DNA of 64,000 nt from Paucibacter sp. PLA-PC-4 (GTDB lineage Bacteria > Pseudomonadota > Gammaproteobacteria > Burkholderiales > Burkholderiaceae_C), in the NCBI RefSeq assembly GCF_026241155.1, contig NZ_JAPFGP010000002.1, forward strand, positions 372,001-436,000, read 5' to 3'. The notes beneath the pieces were generated by a model. The model was not told where the DNA came from, searched no databases, and saw only the letters and a program-made list of their open reading frames with translations. The translations under genes and the position numbers were made by a program. This document shows positions 34,681-43,907 of the stretch, piece after piece (position 1 is the stretch's first letter; every line of letters starts with the position of its first letter).

Positions 34681-34757
34681 GCGCGGCGACGGGCCGTCCC
34701 GGGCAAGTTCGCTCCCGCTTGACCGCACAGGCCGCAGGCCGCAGGGTGCGCCGATGA
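34677..34757 (+). CDS. Short ORF (26 codons) linking dctQ to dctM by overlaps
   Basis: ATG 34677 overlaps the dctQ stop as ATGA, and this ORF's own TGA (34755-34757) overlaps the dctM ATG at 34754 as ATGA. The 26-residue product is MSAATGRPGQ followed by an Arg-rich tail. It may be a bridging ORF that carries terminating ribosomes from dctQ to dctM across a 73-base gap, rather than a functional protein. Confidence 0.4.
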   Translation: MSAATGRPGQVRSRLTAQAAGRRVRR

Positions 34758-36073
34758 GCGGCGCCGGTCTGGGCGCCAGCATCTTCGCCGCGATGCTGCT
34801 GCTGATGGCGCTGCGGGTGCCGATTGCGGCTGCCATGTTCATCCCGGGCGCCGTCGGCTATGCGCTGATGACCAGCGATATGGCCTTGCTGAACACGCTC
34901 AAGGGCAGCGCGGTGGCCAGGCTCTCGGTCTATGACCTGTCGGTGATTCCGCTATTTTTGCTGATGGGCCAGTTCGCGACTCAAGGGGGATTGAGCCGGG
35001 CGCTCTTCAAGGCGGCGGCGGCCTTTGTCGGCCATGTTCGCGGCGGCCTGGGCATGGCGGCCATCCTGTCGGCGGCGGCCTTCGGTGCGGTTTGCGGCTC
35101 GGCCGTAGCCACCTCGGCGACCATCACCCAGGTGGCCTATGGCCAGATGAAGGCCCACGGCTATGCCGGCCGGCTCTCGACCGCCGCGCTGGCCACCGGC
35201 GGCACGCTGGGCATCCTGATTCCGCCCTCGGTGCCCCTGGTGGTCTATGCCATCCTGACCGAGCAGAACATCGCCAAGCTGTTTGCCGCCGCCACACTGC
35301 CGGGGCTGCTGGCGGCGCTGGGCTACATCGTCGTGATCTGGCTTTACTGCCGGGCCCGGCCCGAGCTGGCCACGCCCAGCGAGCCGTTGCCCTGGAGCGA
35401 GCGCTGGCAGGCGCTGTGGGGCGTCTGGCCCATCGTCGTGATCTTCGGCCTGGTGTTCGGCGGCATCTATGGCGGGGTGTTCTCGCCGACCGAGGGCGCG
35501 GCGGTTGGTGCGGCCGCGACCTTGCTGCTGGGTCTGCTCAAGCGCGAGCTGGGCTGGGCCGGCATCAAACGCAGCTTTTTGGGTACGGCCGAGACCACGG
35601 CGATGGTCTTCATGATCTTTCTGGGCGCCGACATGATGAACGCGGCACTGGCGCTGACCCAGATGCCTGCCCACCTGGCGGCCTGGGTCGGACAGCAAGA
35701 CGTGGCCCCGCTGCTGATCGTCGCCGGCGTGCTGTGCTTCTACATCGTCCTGGGCTGCGTGATGGACGAGCTGTCGATGCTGCTGCTAACGATTCCAGTG
35801 ATCTTTCCAACCATCATGGGGCTGGATCTGTGGGGGCTGAGTGCCGAGCACAAGGCGATCTGGTTCGGCGTCCTGGTGCTGACGACCGTGGGCATCGGCC
35901 TGCTGGCGCCACCGGTGGGTCTGAACGTCTATGTGGTCAACAGCCTGGCGCGTGAGGTGCCGATGAGCGAGACCTACAAGGGCGTGCTGCCCTTCCTGGC
36001 CTGGGACGGGCTGCGCCTGGCCTTGCTGCTGTTTTTCCCGGCGATCACATTGGCGCTGGTGAAAATGTTGTAG
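34754..36073 (+). CDS. TRAP transporter large permease (DctM type)
   Basis: The 439-residue multi-span permease has the DctM blocks LSVIPLFLLMGQFATQGG, GGTLGILIPPSVPLVVYAI, TEGAAVGAAATLLLGLLKRELG and IPVIFPTIMGLDLWGLS. A late GIGLLAPPVGLNVYVVNSLA is characteristic of the substrate-conducting half. It completes the dctPQM operon and shows about 11 hydrophobic segments. No downstream gene is close on the same strand except the LuxR gene 72 bases away. Confidence 0.92.
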   Translation: MSGAGLGASIFAAMLLLMALRVPIAAAMFIPGAVGYALMTSDMALLNTLKGSAVARLSVYDLSVIPLFLLMGQFATQGGLSRALFKAAAAFVGHVRGGLGMAAILSAAAFGAVCGSAVATSATITQVAYGQMKAHGYAGRLSTAALATGGTLGILIPPSVPLVVYAILTEQNIAKLFAAATLPGLLAALGYIVVIWLYCRARPELATPSEPLPWSERWQALWGVWPIVVIFGLVFGGIYGGVFSPTEGAAVGAAATLLLGLLKRELGWAGIKRSFLGTAETTAMVFMIFLGADMMNAALALTQMPAHLAAWVGQQDVAPLLIVAGVLCFYIVLGCVMDELSMLLLTIPVIFPTIMGLDLWGLSAEHKAIWFGVLVLTTVGIGLLAPPVGLNVYVVNSLAREVPMSETYKGVLPFLAWDGLRLALLLFFPAITLALVKML

Positions 36074-36145
36074 CGGGCGCTGCATTTCAACAAGCCGTCA
36101 TGTGGGCCGTCTAAGCTGAGTAATTAGCAGCACGCCCGGCCACCC

Positions 36146-36940
36146 ATGTCAGCCCAGTCCTCGGACGATTTCTACGGATCAACCCTGCTGAACCAAGCGC
36201 AGGTGCTGGCCCTGGTGCGCACGACCGAGGCTGCGCTGAGTCTGCGTCATGGCGCCCAGTTCTTTGTCTGGACCCAGGGCAGCCTGCAGCAGTTGCTGCC
36301 ACATCAATTGCTGCTATGCGGCGCCTACCAGCGCAGCCATCGCGAGCTCGGCTTCGAGCTCTTCAACAGCAAGCCGCTGCCGGCCGCGCTGGCCACTTTG
36401 CTGAGCAGCCGTGGCGCTGCCTTGCCGGCTCAACTGCAGTCACTGTGGCTGAGCGGCGGCTGCAGGCCGCTGCGTGTACAGCTGCCGGCTGACAGCGGCG
36501 AGCCGGTGTGCGGCCTGCTGCGCCAGGCCGGCTATGGCGAATTGCTGGTGCACGGCGTGTCGCGACCGCAGCGCCCCAGCGAGATCGAGAGTTTCTTCGT
36601 GCTGGCGCGCCAAGATGGCGGCTACAGCGAACACCAGCAGGTGCTGCTGCAACTGCTGATGCCGCATCTGCACAGCAGCTGGTTGCGTGTCCGGGCCGAG
36701 GTGCCGGAGCCCGCTGCCGGGCCGCAAGCGGGCGTGAGCCTGACCCAGCGGGAGCTGGAGGTGCTGGAAGGCTTGCGTCGGGGCCTGAGCAACCACGATA
36801 TCGGCCGCAGCCTGGACATCAGCGCGCTGACCGTGAAGAACCATGTGCAGCGCATTCTGCGCAAGCTCGGCGCGAGCAATCGCGCCCATGCCGTGGCGCT
36901 GGCACTCAAGCCCTGGGATGGCGGTGTCCAAGCCCGTTGA
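36146..36940 (+). CDS. LuxR-type transcriptional regulator
   Basis: The 264-residue protein has a C-terminal LuxR helix-turn-helix (about 198-255): LTQRELEVLEGLRRGLSNHD, then IGRSLDISALTVKNHVQRILRKLG. The N-terminal part (about 20-180), with RHGAQFFVWTQGSLQQLLPH, resembles that of EpsA-like regulators found with exosortase loci in betaproteobacteria, though no exosortase genes are here. No receiver or autoinducer-binding signature is evident. It may regulate the preceding TRAP operon or the following binding-protein gene; that is inference from position. Confidence 0.8.
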   Translation: MSAQSSDDFYGSTLLNQAQVLALVRTTEAALSLRHGAQFFVWTQGSLQQLLPHQLLLCGAYQRSHRELGFELFNSKPLPAALATLLSSRGAALPAQLQSLWLSGGCRPLRVQLPADSGEPVCGLLRQAGYGELLVHGVSRPQRPSEIESFFVLARQDGGYSEHQQVLLQLLMPHLHSSWLRVRAEVPEPAAGPQAGVSLTQRELEVLEGLRRGLSNHDIGRSLDISALTVKNHVQRILRKLGASNRAHAVALALKPWDGGVQAR

Positions 36941-37031
36941 TGCAGCGATTGGCCGCGCCGTGCTCGCCTAGCCTGCGCGTCAGCAGGGGCGCATCGACGC
37001 CTCGCTGAGCGTCATCGTGAGGGAGTGCCGG

Positions 37032-37931
37032 ATGTTGAGAACGAGGAGGCTGCTGCTGTTGCGCCTTGGCCTGCTGTGCATGGCCATGCTGGCAAGGCCG
37101 GTGGTGGCCGAGCCCACCATCACCTGGAACCTGTCCGACTGGCCGCCGTTTCATCTGCTGCCCGGCGGCCAGGCGCCGGCGACGGCCGAGCAGCTCGGCG
37201 AGGGGCTGATGGACGGTTTTCTGCGCCTGGTGCTGCGACAGCTGCCGCAGTACCGGCACCGCTTCGTCGTTCTCAACGGCCCGCGTGCCGAGGTCGAGCG
37301 CAAGGCCGGCCTGCAGCTGTGCTCGCCGACCTCGATGCGCACGTCCGAGCGGCTGGCGCAGCGCCTGTTCACCCCGGCCCTGCTGGCCGGCCAGCTGCAG
37401 TTGGTGCTGCGACGCGACCGGCTGCAGGAGATTGCGCAGGGGCGCAGCAGCATCTCTCTGCGCGAACTCTCGTCGCGCGCCGAGCTGCACGGACTGGTGA
37501 TGAGCCAGCGCCACTACGGCGCCGATCTGGCACCCTGGCTGAAGCCTGCACCGGACGGCAATGTGCAGTCCATGGTGGCGCCGCGCGCGGGCAGTCTGCT
37601 GACCATGCTCAGCGCCGGCCGCATGGACTACACGCTGGAATACCCGATGGTGGTCGGCTATCACCAACGGGGCCGGCCAGCCGAGCTGGTGAGCCTGCCG
37701 ATCGAGGAGCTCGGCGAGTCGCCGGTCGGCTATTTCTCCTGCAACCGCAGCGACTGGGGCAGGGCGGTGATCACGGACATCGACCGCGCGCTGCGTGCGG
37801 TGGCGGCGCGGCCCGAGCAGGTCTTGCCGCTGTACCGGCGCTGGCTCAACGAGGAGCAGTACGCCCGGGCTGCGCCGGAGCTCAAACGCTTTCTGGCGCA
37901 TCGCGCCCGCAGCGGGCCGAGCATCGAGTAG
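37032..37931 (+). CDS. Periplasmic solute-binding-like protein (TIGR02285 type)
   Basis: The 299-residue protein has a signal peptide ending in VVAEP and continues ITWNLSDWPPFHLLPGGQA, the start expected for the SBP3-like family often labelled TIGR02285. LQLCSPTSMRTSERLAQRLFTPAL and SLLTMLSAGRMDYTLEYPMV are further family-like blocks. ATG 37032 follows GGGAG by 7 bases. No transporter membrane genes are nearby, so it may sense a ligand or act alone. It is convergent with the VanZ-like gene (12 bases). Confidence 0.7.
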   Translation: MLRTRRLLLLRLGLLCMAMLARPVVAEPTITWNLSDWPPFHLLPGGQAPATAEQLGEGLMDGFLRLVLRQLPQYRHRFVVLNGPRAEVERKAGLQLCSPTSMRTSERLAQRLFTPALLAGQLQLVLRRDRLQEIAQGRSSISLRELSSRAELHGLVMSQRHYGADLAPWLKPAPDGNVQSMVAPRAGSLLTMLSAGRMDYTLEYPMVVGYHQRGRPAELVSLPIEELGESPVGYFSCNRSDWGRAVITDIDRALRAVAARPEQVLPLYRRWLNEEQYARAAPELKRFLAHRARSGPSIE

Positions 37932-37943
37932 TCGGCATCGCGC

Positions 37944-38330
37944 TCAGCGGCGCCGCGCCAGGGCTTGTGCCGACGCGGCCAGTGCCAACCCGACAGCCAG
38001 GCCCAGTGCATCGGCCAGCACGTCGCGCCAATCGGCCGAGCGCGGCGGCAGCTGCGATTGCAGCAGCTCGATCAGCACACCATAGCCCAGCAGACCCAGC
38101 GGGCCCCACACCCAGCGAGTCCGCGCGGCGCCAGCGCCCATAAAGCCACAAAAGCCCAGCGCAGCGAACGCCAGCAGGTGATTGAGCTTGTCCCAGCCGC
38201 TGTCCAGTTTCGGTGGCGGGGCGGAGGACAAGGCCAGATAGCTGATCACCAGCAGCAGTACGGCCAGCACGATGTGCCAGGCCCTGCGGTGGTGCGGCGC
38301 GGTCAGCCAGGCTGCCAAGGCTTGGGACAA
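37944..38330 (-). CDS. VanZ-like membrane protein, TTG start
   Basis: The product has about four hydrophobic helices, with IVLAVLLLVISYLALSSAPP, DKLNHLLAFAALGFCGF and WRDVLADALGLAVGLALAAS; the DKxxHxxAF block is characteristic of VanZ-like proteins. The frame is open upstream, but that would run through a terminator and into tRNA-Thr. TTG 38330 has GGAG 8 bases upstream, giving a 128-residue protein, and I prefer it. VanZ domains are linked to glycopeptide resistance in enterococci, but in proteobacteria the role is unknown. Confidence 0.75.
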   Translation of the reverse strand: MSQALAAWLTAPHHRRAWHIVLAVLLLVISYLALSSAPPPKLDSGWDKLNHLLAFAALGFCGFMGAGAARTRWVWGPLGLLGYGVLIELLQSQLPPRSADWRDVLADALGLAVGLALAASAQALARRR

Positions 38331-38347
38331 GATCAGTGCTCCATGAA

Positions 38348-38378
38348 CAAAAAAGCCACCCCCTCTCGGGAGTGGCTT
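38348..38378 (-). terminator. Intrinsic terminator of tRNA-Thr
   Basis: On the minus strand AAGCCAC (38378-38372) pairs with GTGGCTT (38359-38353), extended by CCC/GGG inside, followed by six Ts. It lies about 35 bases after the tRNA 3' end and before the VanZ-like gene. Confidence 0.85.
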
Positions 38379-38411
38379 CTTGCGCTTTTTCTGCGCTTTC
38401 TTGCATTTATT

Positions 38412-38487
38412 TGGTGCCGGAGAGATGAATCGAACACCCGACCTTCTCATTACGAATGAGCTGCTCTACCGACTGAGCTACACCGGC
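38412..38487 (-). tRNA. tRNA-Thr (anticodon CGT)
   Basis: The 76-base minus-strand gene begins GCCGGTGTAGCTCAGTCGGT and ends with GCACCA, including an encoded CCA (38414-38412). The anticodon stem-loop CTCATTCGTAATGAG places CGT in a TTCGTAA loop, and the T-arm reads GGGTGTTCGATTCATC. It closely matches E. coli tRNA-Thr(CGT) in the anticodon arm. Confidence 0.95.
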
Positions 38488-38500
38488 TATCAAGCCCGCG

Positions 38501-38530
38501 ATTCTAGCAGGAACTATTTTGTCGAATCAA
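38501..38530 (-). promoter_or_regulatory. Sigma-70 promoter of tRNA-Thr
   Basis: On the minus strand TTGATT (38530-38525) and TAGAAT (38506-38501) are separated by 18 bases. The start point would be near 38494, just before the tRNA 5' end at 38487. The -35 element lies inside the 3' end of fbp. Confidence 0.6.
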
Positions 38531-39527
38531 GATGGTATGCCGTGACTCGCTCGACTTCGTTCTTCGAGCCCAAAACGACAGCCACCCGCTCATGCAGCTT
38601 GCCCGGCTGCAGCTCCATGATGCGCTGGCGCGCATTGGTGGCCGCGCCACCGGCCTGCTCGACCAAGAAGGCCATGGGATTGGCCTCGTACATCAGGCGC
38701 AGCTTGCCGGCCTTGCCAGGCTCGCGCTTGTCCCAGGGGTAGAGGAAGACCCCGCCGCGCGTCAGGATGCGATGCACATCGGCCACCATGGAGGCGATCC
38801 AGCGCATATTGAAGTCCTTGCCGCGCGGTCCGGTGGTGCCTGCCAGGCATTCGTCGATGTAGCGTGTCACCGGGGCGTCCCAGTGGCGCATATTCGACAT
38901 ATTGATCGCGAACTCCTTGGTGTCCTCGGGGATCTTGATGTCGTCGGCGGTCAGCACCCAGGAGCCTTGCTCGCGGTCCAGCGTGAACATCGCGACACCA
39001 TCGCCCACCGTCAGCACCAGCGTGGTTTGCGGGCCGTAGACGCAGTAGCCAGCGGCGACCTGGGCCGTACCGGGCTGCAGAAAATCGTCCTCGCTGACGC
39101 CCTTGCTGCCTTCGGGCTTGGTCAGCACCGAGAAGATCGTACCGATCGAGACGTTGACGTCGATATTGGACGAGCCGTCCAGCGGGTCGAACATCAGCAG
39201 GTACTCGCCTTGCGGAAAGCGGTTGGGCACGACGTAGATGCCCTCCATCTCCTCGCTGGCCATGGCCGCGAGATGGCCACCCCATTCATTGGCCTCAATC
39301 AGCACCTCGTTGGCGATGATGTCGAGCTTCTTCTGCACCTCTCCCTGCACGTTCTCCGAGCCGGCCGTGCCCAGCACATCGCCGAGCGCGCCCTTGTTGA
39401 CGCTGATGGCGATGCGCTTGCACGCGCGTGCCACCACCTCGATCAGCAGGCGCAGCTCCTGCGGGATGTGGCCGTGCTGGCGCTGTTGTTCGATCAGGTA
39501 CTGGGTCAGGCTGATGCGACGGGTCAT
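38514..39527 (-). CDS. fbp: Class I fructose-1,6-bisphosphatase
   Basis: The 337-residue enzyme dephosphorylates fructose 1,6-bisphosphate in gluconeogenesis or the Calvin cycle. Its active-site block is [23 protein letters not shown] with the metal-binding Asp residues. [10 protein letters not shown], the motif [23 protein letters not shown] and [18 protein letters not shown] complete the class I signature. It starts 20 bases after the pepN stop on the same strand, as the third gene of prfB-pepN-fbp. tRNA-Thr follows 26 bases downstream with its own promoter. Confidence 0.96.
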   Translation of the reverse strand: MTRRISLTQYLIEQQRQHGHIPQELRLLIEVVARACKRIAISVNKGALGDVLGTAGSENVQGEVQKKLDIIANEVLIEANEWGGHLAAMASEEMEGIYVVPNRFPQGEYLLMFDPLDGSSNIDVNVSIGTIFSVLTKPEGSKGVSEDDFLQPGTAQVAAGYCVYGPQTTLVLTVGDGVAMFTLDREQGSWVLTADDIKIPEDTKEFAINMSNMRHWDAPVTRYIDECLAGTTGPRGKDFNMRWIASMVADVHRILTRGGVFLYPWDKREPGKAGKLRLMYEANPMAFLVEQAGGAATNARQRIMELQPGKLHERVAVVLGSKNEVERVTAYHLDSTK

Positions 39528-39547
39528 GGGGTCAATCCTTAGAGTCT

Positions 39548-42235
39548 TCAGGAACCGGAGGCCAGCGCGCGCTCGACGATCTCGCGCACATCGTTGGACA
39601 GATCGGGTTTGGCCGCGACGCGAGCGATGGCTTCGCGGGCGGCGCTGCGATAGGGCTCGGCCAGCGCGGTCCAGCGGTCCATGCCGCGCGCCAGGCGGCT
39701 GGCGACTTGCGGGTTGATCGCATCGAGTGCCAGTACCTGCTCAGCCCAAAACACATAGCCGGCCGCGTCGGCCCGGTGGAAAGCCGCCGGGTTGAACAGG
39801 CACAGCGAGAAGATCAGGCTGCGCGCACGGTTGGGGTTCTTCAGGCTGAAGTCGGGGTGCTGCAGCAACTGGCGCACCTTGGCGAAGGTGCGGCCGCCGT
39901 GCTCGGCGGCGCGGGCCTGGAGCGCAAACCACTTGTCGATCACCAGCGCGTCGTCCTTGAACAGCGCGTGGAACTTGGCCAGCGCCGGCTCTGCCAGCTC
40001 GGCATGGCCGTTGACCAGGGCGGCCAGCGCGCCCAGGCGGTCGGTCATATTGCCGGCGTCCTTGAAGCGCTGGTAGGCGCGGCCCAGCCAGACACCGGCA
40101 TCGGGCCGGCTCTGCGCTTTCGCATCCAGCACCAGCATGGCCAGCGCCAGATTGGCCAACGCACGCTTGCCCGAGGACACCGGGTCGGGCTTGTAGCCGC
40201 CCTTGATCTGGTTGGCCTCAAAGACTGCGATCCAGTCCTCGCGCAGCGCGGCGGCGAGCTGGATCTGTGCGGCCTCGACAGCGGCATGGATGGCTTGCGG
40301 ATCGACCACCTCCAGCTGCTCGGCGATGTAGGCTTCGCCCGGCAGGGTCAGGGCCAGCTCCTTGAAGGCGGCGTCCAGCTCGGCGTGGTTGAGCACCGCG
40401 CGCATCGCGGCGATGAAAGCTGCGTCCAGCTGCACGGGCTGGCCACTGCGCACCGCGCCGAGGATTCGGTTCAGTGCCAGGCGCTGGCCGGCCTCCCAGC
40501 GGTTGAAGGCATCGGCGTCATGGGTCAGCAGCACGAGCAGTTCGGCGTCGCTCAGGCCGTCGTCCAGCAGCACCGGGGCCGAGAAACCCCGCAGCAGCGA
40601 GGGCACCGGCGCCTGATCGACATTGACGAAGACGAAAGCCTGCTCGGCCTGATCGAGCACCAGCAGGCGCTCCACGCCTGCGGGCTGCGCCTCGTCCTGC
40701 AGTTGCAGCGCGAGGGAGCGACCCTCGTGCGAGAGCAGGCCCATCAGCACCGGAATCACCTGGGGCAGCTTCTCGTCCTGGCCGGGGCTGGGCGGGTTGC
40801 TTTGCTGCAGGCTCAGGGTGTAGGTCCGGGCGGCGGCGTCATAAACCCCGCGGGCGCGCACACGCGGCGTGCCGGACTGCGAGTACCAGCGCTTGAAGGC
40901 CTCCAGACGGGTCGTCAGCGCCGAGCCGGGGTTGGCGTCGGCGATCGCGGCGGCGAAGTCATCGCAGGTGACGGCCTGGCCGTCGTGGCGCTCGAAGTAC
41001 AGGCTCATGCCCTTCTCGAAGCCGGCACGTCCAACCAGGGTCTGGTACATGCGGACGACCTCCGAGCCCTTCTCATAGACCGTCGCGGTGTAGAAATTGT
41101 TGATCTCTACATAGCTGTCCGGACGCACCGGGTGCGCCATCGCGCCGGAGTCCTCCGGGAACTGCATTGCGCGCAGGCCGCGCACATCCTGGATGCGGCA
41201 GACCGCCCGGGCGCTGGGCGTAGCGGCCATGTCCATCGAGAACTCCTGATCGCGGAACACGGTCAGGCCTTCTTTGAGCGAGAGCTGGAACCAGTCGCGG
41301 CAGGTGACGCGGTTGCCCGTCCAGTTGTGGAAATACTCATGGGCGACGATGGACTCGATACGGCCGAAATCGGCGTCCGTAGCCGTGGCCGGTGAGGCCA
41401 GCAGGGCGCTGGTATTGAAGATGTTCAGGCCCTTGTTCTCCATCGCGCCCATATTGAAGTCGGACACGCCAACCACCATGAAGCGCTCCAGGTCCAGCGG
41501 CAGCTTAAAGCGCGCTTCGTCCCAAACCATCGAAGCGATCAGCGAGTTCATCGCATGCTCAGTCTTCTCCAGATCGCCGCGGCGCACATAGACCTGCAAC
41601 AGATGGTCCTTGCCGGCGCGGGTGCGCACGCGCTGTTCGCGGGCCACCAAGTCGCCCGCGACCAGCGCGAACAGATAGGAGGGCTTGGGGAAGGGGTCAT
41701 GCCACTTGGCGAAGTGCTTGCCGCCGGCCAACTCACCGCTCTCCAGCAGATTGCCGTTGGACAGCAGCACCGGGTACTTGGTCTTGTCGGCGCGCAGCAG
41801 CACCGTGTAGACCGCCATCACATCCGGGCGGTCGAGGAAATAGCTGATGCGGCGAAAGCCCTCGGCTTCGCACTGGGTGAAGAAGCCGCCGCCCGAGGTG
41901 TAGAGCCCGCTCAGCGTGGTGTTCTTGTCCGGCGCGCAGCTGTTGCGGATCTCCAGCGCGAAGTCGGCGTCGGGCGCGTTGTCGATGATCAGCTCGCTGC
42001 CTTCTTGGCGGAAGGACACGCTCTCACCATTGATCAGCACACGCAGCAGGTTCAGCTCCTCGCCGTGTAGGCGCAGCGGGCCGTGCGGCACGGCGTGGTT
42101 GCGCTCCAGCTGCATCTTGCTGGTGACCAGGGTCTTGGCCGGGTCGAGATCGAAGGTCAGATCGACCGTGCGGATCCAGAAGGTCGGCGCCAGATAGTCT
42201 TCGCGGCGGATCAAGGTGGCAGAGCCTTCACGCAT
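39548..42235 (-). CDS. pepN: Aminopeptidase N
   Basis: The 895-residue M1-family zinc peptidase removes N-terminal residues from peptides in the cytoplasm. The exopeptidase motif GAMEN lies near residue 266 ([17 protein letters not shown]). The zinc motif [10 protein letters not shown] is near 295, with the third ligand in [14 protein letters not shown]. The N-terminal beta domain and a long C-terminal helical domain are present, and size matches E. coli PepN. It follows prfB by 60 bases and precedes fbp by 20. Confidence 0.96.
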   Translation of the reverse strand: MREGSATLIRREDYLAPTFWIRTVDLTFDLDPAKTLVTSKMQLERNHAVPHGPLRLHGEELNLLRVLINGESVSFRQEGSELIIDNAPDADFALEIRNSCAPDKNTTLSGLYTSGGGFFTQCEAEGFRRISYFLDRPDVMAVYTVLLRADKTKYPVLLSNGNLLESGELAGGKHFAKWHDPFPKPSYLFALVAGDLVAREQRVRTRAGKDHLLQVYVRRGDLEKTEHAMNSLIASMVWDEARFKLPLDLERFMVVGVSDFNMGAMENKGLNIFNTSALLASPATATDADFGRIESIVAHEYFHNWTGNRVTCRDWFQLSLKEGLTVFRDQEFSMDMAATPSARAVCRIQDVRGLRAMQFPEDSGAMAHPVRPDSYVEINNFYTATVYEKGSEVVRMYQTLVGRAGFEKGMSLYFERHDGQAVTCDDFAAAIADANPGSALTTRLEAFKRWYSQSGTPRVRARGVYDAAARTYTLSLQQSNPPSPGQDEKLPQVIPVLMGLLSHEGRSLALQLQDEAQPAGVERLLVLDQAEQAFVFVNVDQAPVPSLLRGFSAPVLLDDGLSDAELLVLLTHDADAFNRWEAGQRLALNRILGAVRSGQPVQLDAAFIAAMRAVLNHAELDAAFKELALTLPGEAYIAEQLEVVDPQAIHAAVEAAQIQLAAALREDWIAVFEANQIKGGYKPDPVSSGKRALANLALAMLVLDAKAQSRPDAGVWLGRAYQRFKDAGNMTDRLGALAALVNGHAELAEPALAKFHALFKDDALVIDKWFALQARAAEHGGRTFAKVRQLLQHPDFSLKNPNRARSLIFSLCLFNPAAFHRADAAGYVFWAEQVLALDAINPQVASRLARGMDRWTALAEPYRSAAREAIARVAAKPDLSNDVREIVERALASGS

Positions 42236-42295
42236 GGTGCTTGTTCTCAGTGTTGTTGTGTGGCCCGGCGCGCTGCGCCGGGTATCTCGTCTGTC

Positions 42296-43400
42296 TCAGA
42301 CGCCTTGCTTCAGGCTCTCGGTGATGAACTGATCGAGATCGCCGTCCAGAACTTTCTGTGTGGCCGAGGTCTCGTAGTTGGTGCGCAGATCCTTGATGCG
42401 GCTCTGGTCCAGCACATAGCTGCGGATCTGGTGACCCCAGCCCACGTCGGTCTTGGTGTCCTCGAGCTTTTGCTGCTCTTCCATGCGCTTGCGCATCTCA
42501 TGGTCGTACAGGCGCGAGCGCAGTCGCTTCCAGGCGACATCGCGGTTGCTGTGCTGGCTGCGACCGTCCTGACACTGCACGACGATGCCCGTCGGGATGT
42601 GGGTCAGGCGCACCGCCGAGTCGGTCTTGTTGATGTGCTGGCCGCCGGCGCCGGAGGCGCGGAAGGTGTCAGTGCGCACGTCAGCCGGGTTGATGTCGAT
42701 CTCGATCGAGTCATCGACCTCCGGGTAGACGAACAGCGAGGCAAAGCTGGTGTGGCGGCCGCCCGAGCTGTCGAATGGGCTCTTGCGCACCAGGCGATGC
42801 ACGCCGGTTTCGGTGCGCAGCAGGCCGAAGGCGTACTCGCCCTCGACTTTGATCGTGGCGCTCTTGATGCCGGCCACATCGCCGTCGGTCTGGTCTTCCA
42901 GGGTTGTCTTGAAACCCTTGCGCTCGGCGTACTTCAGGTACTGGCGCAAGAGCATGCCAGCCCAGTCGCAGGCTTCGGTGCCGCCGGCGCCGGCCTGGAT
43001 GTCGATGAAGCAGTTCAGCGGATCGGCCGGGTTGTTGAACATGCGGCGGAATTCCAGCTGCTCGACGATTTCGGCCAGCTTCGCCGCGTCGGCCTCAATA
43101 CCTTCAAGGCCGGCGAAATCGTCTTCGGCCTTGCTCATCTCGTAGAGCTCGAGGTTGTCGGCCAGATTGCTGCTCAGGTGGTCAATGGTCTGGACCACGT
43201 TTTCCAGCGTGCGCTTTTCCTTACCGAGTTCTTGGGCGCGCTTGGGCTCGTTCCAGACGCTGGGGTTCTCCAGTGCGGCGTTGACCTCGTTCAGCCGCAG
43301 TGCTTTGCGGTCGTAGTCAAAGATACCCCCTTAGCGCGTCAGTACGCGCTGTCAGGTCGGCTAGGCTGGCGCCGATGGTGTTGATGCGTTCGATGTCCAT
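42296..43400 (-). CDS. prfB: Peptide chain release factor 2, with programmed +1 frameshift
   Basis: The 367-residue RF2 ends translation at UGA and UAA. It is read from two frames: 27 codons from ATG 43400 ([20 protein letters not shown]) to CTT, then a skipped T at 43319, then 340 codons to the stop at 42296. The tripeptide anticodon SPF is in [16 protein letters not shown] and the hydrolysis motif GGQ in [17 protein letters not shown]. The downstream frame alone looks like a truncated gene, so the frameshift must be included. It leads the prfB-pepN-fbp gene run. Confidence 0.95.
43316..43331 (-). promoter_or_regulatory. RF2 programmed +1 frameshift site
   Basis: The minus strand reads AGGGGGTATCTTTGAC, with an internal Shine-Dalgarno-like AGGGGG, the slippery CTT and the in-frame stop TGA followed by C. 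This is identical to the E. coli prfB site. Low RF2 slows termination at TGA and favours the +1 shift, giving autoregulation. Confidence 0.95.
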
Positions 43401-43610
43401 GGTATTCCGTGGTTGGGTTGCCGGCGCGGGAGCGCTCGCAAGCGCGCTATTTTTACATGGCCGACCCGGACGGGATTTCCCTGTGTGCCGAGGCCGCCGC
43501 CACGGCTTTGAGGGTTATCGATAGTGGGGCTGCCCCAGGGTGGGGCGCATTTGTCAGAAATCTGTAAGCGCTGCGGCCGCACAGTGCGGTCAGCGCCCGC
43601 GAGACCCACC

Positions 43611-43907
43611 ATGCTTTTGCTGACATCATCCTTAAAGCTGATTGCCGAGATCGCCTTACTGGCCATGGCCGGTCAATGGCTGTTAGGCCTGCTTGCCGGC
43701 CAAAAGCGCGATGGCAACTTCTTCTACCGCCTGCTGCAGGTACTAACGCAGCCCTTTGTGAAGCTGACCCGGGCCATCAGCCCGCGCGTCGTACTGGACC
43801 GCCACATCCCGCTGGCCGCATTCCTGCTTGTGCTGAGCCTGTGGCTGGTTGTGACGCTCGTCAAGATCAATCTCTGCTTGCAGATCGGAGTGGCGCAATG
43901 TCAGTGA
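43611..43907 (+). CDS. Small membrane protein (98 aa)
   Basis: The protein has two hydrophobic segments: residues about 2-28 (LLLTSSLKLIAEIALLAMAGQWLLG) and about 70-90 (AAFLLVLSLWLVVTLVKINL). A conserved-looking loop, GQKRDGNFFYRLLQVLTQPF, lies between them. YggT-like topology is possible, but I do not recognise a family with certainty. Its stop overlaps the TPR gene start (43898) by 10 bases, so they are probably co-translated. It is divergent from prfB. Confidence 0.65.
   Translation: MLLLTSSLKLIAEIALLAMAGQWLLGLLAGQKRDGNFFYRLLQVLTQPFVKLTRAISPRVVLDRHIPLAAFLLVLSLWLVVTLVKINLCLQIGVAQCQ

Noticed and set aside
38331-38450. N-terminal extension of the VanZ-like protein to 38450.
   Set aside because: It would overlap tRNA-Thr and run through its intrinsic terminator; the extra residues (CKKAQKKRKKPLPRGGG) are low-complexity readthrough.
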